This document shows positions 56,742 through 64,000 of a stretch of DNA of 64,000 bases, piece after piece. The notes beneath the pieces were generated by a model. That model was not told the origin of the DNA. It saw only the letters and a program-made list of their open reading frames with translations, and ran no database searches. This DNA comes from Ruminobacter amylophilus (GTDB lineage Bacteria > Pseudomonadota > Gammaproteobacteria > Enterobacterales > Succinivibrionaceae). The translations under genes were made by a program, and so were the position numbers. The DNA lies in the NCBI RefSeq assembly GCF_900115655.1, contig NZ_FOXF01000007.1, forward strand, positions 1 through 64,000. The letters are read 5' to 3'. The first letter of the stretch is position 1; the number at the start of each line of letters is the position of its first letter.

Positions 56742-58736
56742 TTAGAACTTGAATGGAGCAGCTCTTACCCCCTTCTTGGAAGGTTTTGCTGCTGACTTTT
56801 TGGCAGGCTTCTTGTCAACAATCTTCTTAGCGCGATTGTGGTCGGCGGCTCTTGCTCTGTCCTTGCGGCGATCATTGCTGTTCTCATCATCACTGTAATA
56901 GTGTCTGATTTCCAGTGCACGACCGCAGACACGGCTCTTCTTAAGGATTTCCATTGTTTCCTTCGGCATGCCTTCAGGTAAATCGACTGTAGCAAAGGTA
57001 TCGAAGATATCAATGCAGCCGATATACTGGCTGTCAATTTCACCTTCGTTGGCAATGGCACCCACGATCTGACCGGCCTTTACACCGTCACGGTAGCCTA
57101 CGGCCACGCGGTAACGAACCATCTTGATGTCCGGGAAGTCCTTCAGAGGCTGAGGAATGGCTGACGGACGCTTCTTAGGTCTTGGCTCGCCGGTATGTTC
57201 CGCTCTTTCAGCCCCTGTTTCATAATCGAAATCAACACTGTTGTTTCTTACAAAACGTTCTCTCGGAGATTCCTTTCTGAATGACCTGTCGTCATCCAGC
57301 ATCTTCTGCTTAGGTTCAGGCTTTTCTTCAAGGAACAGAGGTTCGTTGCCCTGAACCAGTTTGGCAAGCGCCGCACACAAATCGATAGGATCTATGGCGT
57401 CATCCACCAGAACTTCATTGATTAACTGCTGATACGGCTCAAGATCGTCAGCTTCCAGGCTCTTAAGCATTCTGTTCTTGAAGGCCATTACGCGGTGTCT
57501 GTTGATATCCTGAGTGGTAGGAATGGTCATCGGTTCAATCGGCTGCTTGGTTGTATGCTCGATAAGACGAAGCATTCTTCTTTCCTTAGGAGACACGAAC
57601 AGAATGGCATCACCAGTTCTGCCTGCACGACCTGTTCTGCCGATACGATGCACGTATGATTCAGGATCATACGGAATATCGTAGTTAACCACATGGGTTA
57701 TACGATCCACGTCAAGACCTCTTGCAGCCACGTCGGTGGCAATCAGCACATCCAGAATGCCGTTCTTGAGTCTTTCCACGGTCTTTTCACGAATCTTCTG
57801 CGGAATGTCGCCGTGCAGAGCCTCACAGGCATGACCTCTGGCCGCAAGCTTGTTGGCAAGTTCTTCAGCAGCGGTCTTGGTTCTGGTAAAAATAAGGAGA
57901 GCATCATAAGGCTCTACTTCAAGGAGACGGGTAAGAGCATCAATCTTGTGCAGACCTGATACCAGCCAGTATCTCTGACGTACTGTGGTTGCGGTGGTGG
58001 TTTTTGAAGCAATCTTGATTTCAACAGGATCCCTCAGATACTGTCTGGCAACCTTTTTAATCATTTCAGGCATGGTTGCGGAATAAAGAGCAATCTGTCT
58101 GTTTTCAGGACACTTCTGAATAATCCATTCAACATCCTCAATAAAGCCCATCTGCAGCATTTCATCTGCTTCATCAAGAACCAGCGCCTTTAACTTATCG
58201 AGCACCAGGGCACCGCGCTTGATGAGATCCATTACACGGCCTGGAGTACCCACAACAAGCTGGGCACCGCGCTTTAAAGCCTTGAGCTGCACGTCATACG
58301 AAGCACCGCCGTAGATTGGAAGCACGCTGAACTTCTGCAGATACTTGGCAAAGCTCTGGCAGGCTTCGGCAACCTGAAGCGCAAGCTCTCTGGTAGGTGC
58401 GATAATCAGCACCTGTGTGTCTCTGGTTTCAACATTGATTCTGGAAAGCAGCGGTAAGGCAAAAGCCGCGGTCTTACCGGTTCCGGTCTGAGCCTGACCG
58501 AGAACGTCACGGCCTTCAAGCAGCGGCTGAATAGACTTTTCCTGTATAGGAGAAGGCATTTCAAAGCCAAGCTTTTTAATTGATTTTAAGACTTCTTCTC
58601 TTAAGCCAAAATGATCAAAACCATTTTCTTCGACTTCAACCTCAGCTGATTCAGTCAGTGATTCGGCATTTTCCGCAGCCATATCCTGATTGATGTCTTT
58701 AATTTCTTCAGACTGTGTAGCAATATTGTCAGTCAT
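56742..58736 (-). CDS. deaD: ATP-dependent RNA helicase DeaD/CsdA
   Basis: 664 aa DEAD-box helicase for ribosome assembly and mRNA unwinding in the cold. Motifs: AQTGTGKTAAF, PTRELALQ, VLDEADEML, YSATMP, and HRIGRTGRAGRTG. A DbpA-type RNA-binding (RRM-like) domain lies at about 560-635 (VRYRVAVGYRDGVKAGQIVG), followed by a Lys/Ala-rich basic tail. GAGG precedes the chosen ATG; one four codons upstream overlaps it. A predicted promoter lies about 475 nt upstream, giving a long leader as in enterobacterial cold-shock mRNAs. Confidence 0.97.
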   Translation of the reverse strand: MTDNIATQSEEIKDINQDMAAENAESLTESAEVEVEENGFDHFGLREEVLKSIKKLGFEMPSPIQEKSIQPLLEGRDVLGQAQTGTGKTAAFALPLLSRINVETRDTQVLIIAPTRELALQVAEACQSFAKYLQKFSVLPIYGGASYDVQLKALKRGAQLVVGTPGRVMDLIKRGALVLDKLKALVLDEADEMLQMGFIEDVEWIIQKCPENRQIALYSATMPEMIKKVARQYLRDPVEIKIASKTTTATTVRQRYWLVSGLHKIDALTRLLEVEPYDALLIFTRTKTAAEELANKLAARGHACEALHGDIPQKIREKTVERLKNGILDVLIATDVAARGLDVDRITHVVNYDIPYDPESYVHRIGRTGRAGRTGDAILFVSPKERRMLRLIEHTTKQPIEPMTIPTTQDINRHRVMAFKNRMLKSLEADDLEPYQQLINEVLVDDAIDPIDLCAALAKLVQGNEPLFLEEKPEPKQKMLDDDRSFRKESPRERFVRNNSVDFDYETGAERAEHTGEPRPKKRPSAIPQPLKDFPDIKMVRYRVAVGYRDGVKAGQIVGAIANEGEIDSQYIGCIDIFDTFATVDLPEGMPKETMEILKKSRVCGRALEIRHYYSDDENSNDRRKDRARAADHNRAKKIVDKKPAKKSAAKPSKKGVRAAPFKF

Positions 58737-59210
58737 TATGTACCTCATAGTAAATCTTAAGAAACAGGCTTAAAAGAGCCGGCAGTGTTTTCCCGCAATC
58801 CGCACCGGATAGAAATTCCGGTTAACCCCAAAAACAACATGTTCACCTACGCCATGATTCCCAGGGAAACCACCGGCTAAGGCAGATCCCCGAAAAAATG
58901 AACGCAACTGTATAATCAACACATGGTTTCAAAACAGCATCAGTCTCCGCAAATCAGCACGATTCCGGACCGACCGATGAATTTAAACAGATGTCAGACA
59001 TGAATAAAGCCCCCAAAAAAACCTGAGGTATTCCGGGAACAAAATTCACGACATCATCAGATGAAAAGCCAACTGTTCTTACTTGTAAAAAACACCCTTA
59101 ACCTCGTATTTTCTAAAAGTAAAACCCGACTTAGTCAAAGACTCGTAAATATAGAAAAATTGAGGTTTCCGCTTATCTGTATAAGCCCCGCACTGTTATA
59201 AAACAGAATT
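58737..59210 (-). promoter_or_regulatory. Long 5' leader of deaD
   Basis: About 474 nt between the predicted start and deaD, with no supported gene. Contains U-rich stretches and an ACAGAATTCTGT palindrome near its 5' end. Its role in cold regulation is inferred from the E. coli homologue. Confidence 0.45.
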
Positions 59211-59216
59211 CTGTAA

Positions 59217-59244
59217 AGTATACATTTTTTGTGAACATTGTCAA
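59217..59244 (-). promoter_or_regulatory. deaD promoter
   Basis: Minus-strand consensus -35 TTGACA (59239-59244), 16-bp spacer, -10 TATACT (59217-59222). Confidence 0.7.
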
Positions 59245-59373
59245 ACTTTTAATATACTTAATCAATCTTATGAGTAATTTAAGAACAGCAGAGACAAAAA
59301 CATCCAAAGTCTTTTAACAACAGTGGCGCTTTTTGATAAAATATATCAATCGTAGCGTTTGAAGGATGTACAT

Positions 59374-59964
59374 ATGGCTATTTTCGGTGAAAAGTTTTAT
59401 AAAATGCTTAACGAGTTAAAACCATGGCAGCAGTCTCTGTTCGCCCTGACTTTAGCCCACAGACAGTCTCCAAATTTTCTGCTTTTTGCTGAAGTGACCG
59501 AAGATCATGAGGCCAAAAAGGATTTTCAGAACATTCTCAACACCATGTGGGAATTTCATACCGACAAGGAAAATCACATCAATCTGGAAAACCTTCTGGA
59601 AACACTTGAAAAACATATTCCGGACATCGACGATGACAGTCCGTACGGAGCATATCCGGCTCTTGACGCCTGCATTTCCCTGTCCCAGTCCATAAATGCC
59701 ATCGTAAACCATTTCGGTGAAGAGGCCGAACACGCAAGCAGCGCTTCCATCTGTACCGTGGCCAAATATCTCGAGTTTACCGAAGACGCCGTCTACGAAG
59801 ATGAAGAACTTTATGACAAGCAGCTAATCGTGGAGGAAATGGACTACCAGATCAACCTGCTTGACCGCATTTCAAAAGCAACCCGCTCCCCTGAGTTTAC
59901 CAATGCTCTCAGGAAGGAATGCGAAGAACTCGGATGCTCAAATATCGGCATCTGCATAGACTGA
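59374..59964 (+). CDS. yjaG: YjaG family protein (DUF416)
   Basis: 196 aa. Resembles E. coli YjaG throughout: LKPWQQSLFALTLAHRQSPN near the start, ILNTMWEF, SPYGAYPALDACISLSQSIN in the centre, and ELGCSNIGICID at the end. Cytosolic, all-helical, function unknown. AAGGA lies 7 nt before the chosen ATG; an ATG five codons upstream overlaps that site. Confidence 0.88.
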   Translation: MAIFGEKFYKMLNELKPWQQSLFALTLAHRQSPNFLLFAEVTEDHEAKKDFQNILNTMWEFHTDKENHINLENLLETLEKHIPDIDDDSPYGAYPALDACISLSQSINAIVNHFGEEAEHASSASICTVAKYLEFTEDAVYEDEELYDKQLIVEEMDYQINLLDRISKATRSPEFTNALRKECEELGCSNIGICID

Positions 59965-60006
59965 TAACCTGGCGAGCTGATATTCATCAGTCCGAAAAAG
60001 AAAACT

Positions 60007-60042
60007 AAAGGGAAGCCTCGAATGCTTCCCTTTCTGTTTTTC
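60007..60042 (+). terminator. yjaG intrinsic terminator
   Basis: AAAGGGAAGC pairs with GCTTCCCTTT around a 7-nt loop, followed by CTGTTTTT. Confidence 0.85.
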
Positions 60043-60077
60043 AGTTTACTGAAGTCTTAAATGATTATCGGAAAAAA

Positions 60078-60392
60078 TCAGTTTTTAAACTTTACCGCAG
60101 TACCGTAAGCCACCACTTCAGCTGCTCCCTGCATAACCTCGGAAGATGCATAGCGGACATTCACAACGGCATCAGCACCCATTGCCTGTGCCTCAGAGAC
60201 CATGCGCTTGGTAGCCATTGCTCTTGCCTCATTCATCATTTCGGTATAAGAACCGAGTTCGCCGCCAACCAGTGTTTTAAAAGCCTGCAGTATGTCCTTA
60301 CCCAGGTGCTTTGACCAAACGACACTCCCCTTAACCAGTCCGAGAGTCAAGAGTTCCTTTCCGGAAACATAATCAGTATTTACCAAGATCAT
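60078..60392 (-). CDS. ybjQ: YbjQ/UPF0145 family protein
   Basis: 104 aa of the heavy-metal-binding-like YbjQ family (pentameric beta/alpha proteins of unknown role). Signature: LVKGSVVWSKHLGKDILQAF and AQAMGADAVVNVRYASS. AAGGAGAAG directly precedes the chosen ATG. The start overlaps the end of a small membrane protein gene by 20 nt, so the two are coupled. Longer upstream starts run through that gene and are unlikely. Confidence 0.88.
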   Translation of the reverse strand: MILVNTDYVSGKELLTLGLVKGSVVWSKHLGKDILQAFKTLVGGELGSYTEMMNEARAMATKRMVSEAQAMGADAVVNVRYASSEVMQGAAEVVAYGTAVKFKN

Positions 60393-60597
60393 CTTCTTCT
60401 CCTTCATTGATTTCCCTGATTCTCTGCATACAGACAGCCAGCATGACGACAATCAGTGAAAGCGGAATTATTCCCATCAGGATGCGGCAGATCATGCTGT
60501 CTGTTGTCGTAATCAGACATACGAAATAGAAAAAGAAATACACAACTCCGACAACTGTTATGACGACCGGAGCAATCATTTTCCTTTTATGAATGTT
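60373..60597 (-). CDS. Small two-TM membrane protein coupled to YbjQ
   Basis: 74 aa: basic N terminus (MNIHKRK), TM1 (about 9-30), TM2 (about 38-58), and an acidic end EINEGEEDDLGKY. GGAGAGAAG precedes the ATG by 5-6 nt. I recall small proteins with a similar GEEDDL..Y end beside YbjQ genes in other gut bacteria; if right, this is a conserved partner. An upstream extension to 60693 lacks support. Confidence 0.65.
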   Translation of the reverse strand, partial: NIHKRKMIAPVVITVVGVVYFFFYFVCLITTTDSMICRILMGIIPLSLIVVMLAVCMQRIREINEGEEDDLGKY

Positions 60598-60734
60598 CAT
60601 CAGATCTTCTCTCCGTTTAAAACATCCTGACAGGCTACGATTAATATCTGTTAAGCATGTGATTCTGATTTCATCACACTTATTATAAGACATTCATCTG
60701 CAGGTTAAGTTCCGGGAACAGCCGGAAGGACAAA

Positions 60735-60775
60735 TAAAAAAGGCTTTATACCATCAGGATGGTAAAAGCCTTTTT
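60735..60775. terminator. Bidirectional terminator
   Basis: AAAAAGGCTTTTACCAT and ATGGT.TAAAGCCTTTTT form a long stem with T runs on both strands, between the small membrane protein and the TSUP gene. Confidence 0.85.
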
Positions 60776-60807
60776 GAGTTTCTGATACCAGGGGTCTCTG
60801 AATATCA

Positions 60808-61587
60808 TCAGCCTGTAAAATGAACCCCTGCCTTATACAGAAGCAGGATACCGCTTGAAAGCATAATGAACTGGAACAGGATCTTTATTTTGGCGGCATC
60901 CAGATACTTTATCAGGAATGTTCCCGTAAAACCGCCCAGGAAAGCACCTAAAACAAGCATCGGAACCCATTCCCAGTGAATACTTGCCATGGTTCCCATG
61001 GCAACGGCTCCCGTCAGATTCCATATAAATGCCACCAGTATCATTGAATGATGAATGGCCTTTTTTATATCCATACGATAACACATTACCATTACCATAA
61101 TTGCCATAAGACCGGCTCCGCTGGAAAATGAACCACTGAGAATCCCGACCAACACGGTAAAAAACGCAGCCCTTACGTAATCCCTGCGAGTCAGAGTATT
61201 TTCCCTGTTTTCCAGCCCAAACTGTTTTTTGGTTGCGGAATAAATAACAGATGCGATTGTTATCAGACCAAGACTGAATTCCGCAATCCAGTCCTTTAGC
61301 TCCACAACAAAAACTGATCCGAGAACAACAGCAGGACATCCCAACAGTAAAAATATGAGTACGGCCTTTCCGTTCAGATTGTTCACCTGATGGTTTTTGG
61401 CCAAAGAACCGAGGCCGAGTGCCACCACGGCAACCTTATGGGTACCGAGGGCGAGGGAGAACGGGAGCCCCATAAAAATAAGAAGAGGGAGCTGCACGAA
61501 TCCGGCACCGCCACCTGAAAGTGATGCCAGAACGTTAGCCACAAAGCCGCCTAAAAATAGTAGCAGCTGTTCAACAACCTGATTCAC
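60808..61587 (-). CDS. TSUP (TauE/SafE) family permease, YfcA-like
   Basis: 259 aa with about eight TMs. First half-signature VLASLSGGGAGFVQLPLLIF (about 19-38), second GILSGSFSSGAGLMAIM (about 152-168). Substrate unknown; E. coli YfcA is an uncharacterised relative. It differs clearly from the other TSUP protein at 46.2 kb, so they are not a recent duplication. Confidence 0.88.
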   Translation of the reverse strand: MNQVVEQLLLFLGGFVANVLASLSGGGAGFVQLPLLIFMGLPFSLALGTHKVAVVALGLGSLAKNHQVNNLNGKAVLIFLLLGCPAVVLGSVFVVELKDWIAEFSLGLITIASVIYSATKKQFGLENRENTLTRRDYVRAAFFTVLVGILSGSFSSGAGLMAIMVMVMCYRMDIKKAIHHSMILVAFIWNLTGAVAMGTMASIHWEWVPMLVLGAFLGGFTGTFLIKYLDAAKIKILFQFIMLSSGILLLYKAGVHFTG

Positions 61588-61630
61588 GTCCTAATCCTGA
61601 AAACTGATATTCTGTGGAATAATAATCGAT

Positions 61631-61662
61631 AAGAAAGAGCAGATACACGTATCTGCTCTTCT
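61631..61662 (-). terminator. purHD terminator
   Basis: AAGAGCAGATAC and GTATCTGCTCTT form a 12-bp stem, followed on the minus strand by TCTTATC; about 70 nt beyond the purD stop. T tract is weak. Confidence 0.6.
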
Positions 61663-61730
61663 TAAAACACTTCATAGAAACAGTAGAAGCCCGAATACTG
61701 CCATGCGGAGGCAGCATTTATGAGCTTACA

Positions 61731-63020
61731 CTATTTGCTCTGTTCTCTTGCAATCGCCCTGTCAGCAATATCATTACGATGGAACATGCCGTTCCAGCTG
61801 ATATTCTTAATTGCCCTGTAGGCCTTCTGTTTTGCTTCGAGAACTGTATTACCCAATGCGGTCACACAAAGCACGCGGCCGCCGTTTGTAACGATATTAC
61901 CGTCCTTAAGAGCCGTACCGGCATGGAATACCTTAACTTCAGATTCAAATTCTGAATCAAGACCGGAAATAACATCGCCCTTCTTAGGAGAAGCAGGATA
62001 ATTCTCTGCGGCAAGAACAACACCTACCGCCGCCTTGGTATTGTATCTGGCGGTTTCACCCTTGAGCCTGCCTTCAGTAGCCTTATAGCAGAGATCAACG
62101 AGATCGCTGTCCATTCTCAGCATGATTGGCTGAGTTTCAGGGTCACCGAAACGGCAGTTGTATTCGATAACCTTAGGATTACCGGCAGCATCAATCATCA
62201 GACCTGCATACAGGAATCCGGTATAGGTGTTGCCTTCAGCCTTCATGCCCTGTACGGTAGGATAGATAATCTGGCTCATTACCTTTTCATATACGTCAGC
62301 GGTTACAACCGGAGCAGGAGAATATGCCCCCATGCCGCCGGTGTTAGGACCTGTGTCACCGTCACCTACACGCTTGTGATCCTGGCTGGTTGCCATAGGA
62401 ACAACATTGTCACCGTCAACCATAACAATAAATGAAGCTTCTTCACCTGACAGGAATTCTTCGATTACAACCTTTGAACCGGCATCACCGAAAGCGTTGT
62501 CTGCGAGCATGTCCTTTACGGCAGCCTTGGCGTCTTCAACGTTCATTGCCACGATAACGCCCTTGCCTGCTGCAAGACCGTCAGCCTTGATTACGATAGG
62601 CGCACCCTTTTCATCAATGTAAGCCAGAGCCTTGTCAACTTCGGTGAACACTGCATAGTGAGCAGTAGGAATGTTATGTCTTAAGAGGAAGTCCTTGGTG
62701 AATGACTTTGAACCTTCAAGCTGTGCCGCAGCCTTGGTAGGTCCGAAAATCTTGAGGCCGGCTGCTCTGAATGCATCAACCACGCCTGCTACCAGCGGAG
62801 CTTCAGGGCCGACGATGGTCAGATCAACAGCTTCCTTCTTGGCAAAAGCCAGTAAACCGTCTACATCACTTACGCTGATATTAACATTCTGAAGCTTTGG
62901 TTCAAGAGCGGTGCCAGGATTGCCTGGAGCAACATATACAACTTCGGCAAGAGGAGACTGGGCAGCTTTCCATGCGAGAGCATGTTCACGACCGCCGTTA
63001 CCGATTACTAAAACTTTCAT
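61731..63020 (-). CDS. purD: Phosphoribosylamine-glycine ligase
   Basis: 429 aa ATP-grasp enzyme, second step of purine synthesis. N-terminal VLVIGNGGREHALAWK, ATP-grasp loop APIVIKADGLAAGKGVIVA, and RFGDPETQPIML. No strong ribosome-binding site; ATGGA lies before the start. It follows purH by 64 nt, the classic purHD pairing, with a terminator-like hairpin in between. Confidence 0.98.
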   Translation of the reverse strand: MKVLVIGNGGREHALAWKAAQSPLAEVVYVAPGNPGTALEPKLQNVNISVSDVDGLLAFAKKEAVDLTIVGPEAPLVAGVVDAFRAAGLKIFGPTKAAAQLEGSKSFTKDFLLRHNIPTAHYAVFTEVDKALAYIDEKGAPIVIKADGLAAGKGVIVAMNVEDAKAAVKDMLADNAFGDAGSKVVIEEFLSGEEASFIVMVDGDNVVPMATSQDHKRVGDGDTGPNTGGMGAYSPAPVVTADVYEKVMSQIIYPTVQGMKAEGNTYTGFLYAGLMIDAAGNPKVIEYNCRFGDPETQPIMLRMDSDLVDLCYKATEGRLKGETARYNTKAAVGVVLAAENYPASPKKGDVISGLDSEFESEVKVFHAGTALKDGNIVTNGGRVLCVTALGNTVLEAKQKAYRAIKNISWNGMFHRNDIADRAIAREQSK

Positions 63021-63039
63021 AAAAAATCCATTAAATAAT

Positions 63040-63070
63040 TAAAAAGAAGTACTGTTTCCAGTACTTCTTC
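63040..63070 (-). terminator. Intercistronic terminator-like hairpin between purH and purD
   Basis: On the minus strand AAGAAGTACTG pairs with CAGTACTTCTT around a GAAA tetraloop, followed by TTTAATT. It may lower purD relative to purH. Confidence 0.65.
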
Positions 63071-63084
63071 AGAACAAAAAACTA

Positions 63085-64000
63085 TTAGTGACGGAAGTGA
63101 CGGATTCCGGTGAATACCATTACGATACCGTGTTCGTTTGCAGCATCGATACATTCCTGGTCACGAACTGATCCGCCTGGCTGAATAATGCAGGTAACAC
63201 CTGCTGCCGCAGCTGCGTCAATACCGTCTCTGAACGGGAAGAATGCGTCAGACGCCAAAGCGGTGCCCTTGATGTCGAGACCGATTTCGTTAGCCTTCTT
63301 AATTGCGATTTCAGCTGAGAATACGCGGCTCATCTGACCTGCACCTACACCGATGGTCATCTTATCCTTGGTGTAAACGATAGCGTTTGACTTGGTGAAC
63401 TTAACAACCTTCCATGCGAAGAGTAATTCTTCAAGCTGTTCCTTGGTAGGCTGAAGCTTGGTTACAACCTTGAGATCTTCAGGATTGAGATTGATTACGT
63501 CAGCATCCTGAACGAGTAAACCGCCGGTAACACGCTTGAAGTCGAGATAAGCTTCTCTCTTGGTCCAGTAACCGCATTCGAGAAGACGGATGTTCTTCTT
63601 GGCGGAAACCGCTGCCTTGGCTTCTTCGGTTACGCTAGGAGCGATGATCACTTCACAGAACTGTCTGTCGATAATGCTCTTTGCGGTTACCGCATCAAGT
63701 TCGCGGTTGAAAGCGATGATACCGCCGAATGCAGAGGTAGGATCAGTCTTGAATGCCTTGTCGTAGGCTTCGGTGATATCCTTGCCTAAAGCAACACCGC
63801 AAGGATTTGCATGCTTAACGATTACACATGCAGGATCACTGAATTCCTTAACGCATTCGAGAGCGGCATCGGTATCAGCGATGTTGTTGTATGAAAGAGC
63901 CTTGCCCTGAATCTGCTTTGCGGTTGAAATGCTAGCGTTCTTGTTGCCTGCTTCAACGTAGAATGCAGCCTTCTGGTGACCGTTTTCACCATAGCGCATG
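63085..64000 (-). CDS. purH: Bifunctional AICAR transformylase/IMP cyclohydrolase, C-terminal part
   Basis: The visible 305 codons run off the right edge, so the IMP cyclohydrolase domain is missing. What is seen is the AICAR transformylase part: [14 protein letters not shown] at the edge, [14 protein letters not shown] (catalytic Lys-His), [29 protein letters not shown], and [20 protein letters not shown] near the end. The Met at the edge is internal, not the start. First gene of purHD. Confidence 0.97.
   Translation of the reverse strand, partial: MRYGENGHQKAAFYVEAGNKNASISTAKQIQGKALSYNNIADTDAALECVKEFSDPACVIVKHANPCGVALGKDITEAYDKAFKTDPTSAFGGIIAFNRELDAVTAKSIIDRQFCEVIIAPSVTEEAKAAVSAKKNIRLLECGYWTKREAYLDFKRVTGGLLVQDADVINLNPEDLKVVTKLQPTKEQLEELLFAWKVVKFTKSNAIVYTKDKMTIGVGAGQMSRVFSAEIAIKKANEIGLDIKGTALASDAFFPFRDGIDAAAAAGVTCIIQPGGSVRDQECIDAANEHGIVMVFTGIRHFRH

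Overview
The window reads as chromosome of a moderate-GC, anaerobic, gut- or rumen-type gammaproteobacterium. Succinivibrionaceae is my best guess, inferred from gene content and not from any database search. Supporting signs are the LolCDE operon, an alaA gene followed by yfbR, long-type QueF, a YjaG/YjjP/YjjB/YbjQ set, an enterobacterial-style tRNA cluster, c-di-GMP and chemotaxis proteins, and a fermentative core (ackA, sucCD, gltA, possible succinate export by YjjPB). Codon use and intergenic style are even; clear foreign or decayed DNA appears only at the left edge (IS256-type transposase fragment, phage tail remnant) and upstream of fabV (IS200/IS605-like scrap). purC looks acquired from Bacteroidota.

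Layout. 0-0.8 kb: transposase and phage debris. 0.8-8 kb (minus): chemoreceptor, ttcA, a DUF5710 gene and pheST behind a long leader. 8.4-11.4 kb: a large 7TMR-DISM/PAS protein whose GGDEF and EAL signatures are both lost. 12-13.2 kb: ackA. 13.4-16.6 kb: lolCDE. 17-21 kb: sucCD and gltA, divergent across a 0.7-kb intergenic region with a hairpin-rich sucC leader. 21.2-22.4 kb: two overlapping KfrA-N-like genes. 22.5-27.4 kb: fba, pgk and tkt. 27.7-32.5 kb: an operon of a dCache/GGDEF-like/EAL protein and two membrane-anchored BMP-family proteins. 33-37 kb: metK, purC and a DUF5718 gene. 37-41 kb: rsmE, queF and a TPR/transmembrane/GGDEF-like protein. 41-42.6 kb: yjjPB. 43 kb: four tRNA genes (Pro-Arg-His-Leu). 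43.7-46.2 kb: a tandem pair of WYL-type proteins. 46-50 kb: TSUP transporter, an exported unknown, folD, fabV. 50.7-58.7 kb: dacB, alaA, yfbR, a DUF4357 gene, an RsmB/F-type methyltransferase, deaD. 59-64 kb: yjaG, ybjQ with a small membrane partner, a second TSUP transporter, purD and the 3' part of purH.

How it fits together. Central carbon genes (fba, pgk, tkt, gltA, sucCD, ackA) and the purine genes (purC, purD, purH) are spread over separate transcription units, many closed by clear intrinsic terminators. Several housekeeping genes (pheST, sucCD, metK, deaD, purC) have 200-475-nt leaders downstream of recognisable sigma70-like promoters, so post-initiation control is plausible. The most unusual regions are the EAL/BMP/BMP operon, which has no ABC transporter genes and so may be a sensory module; the tandem WYL pair; and the set of membrane proteins with ruined GGDEF domains.
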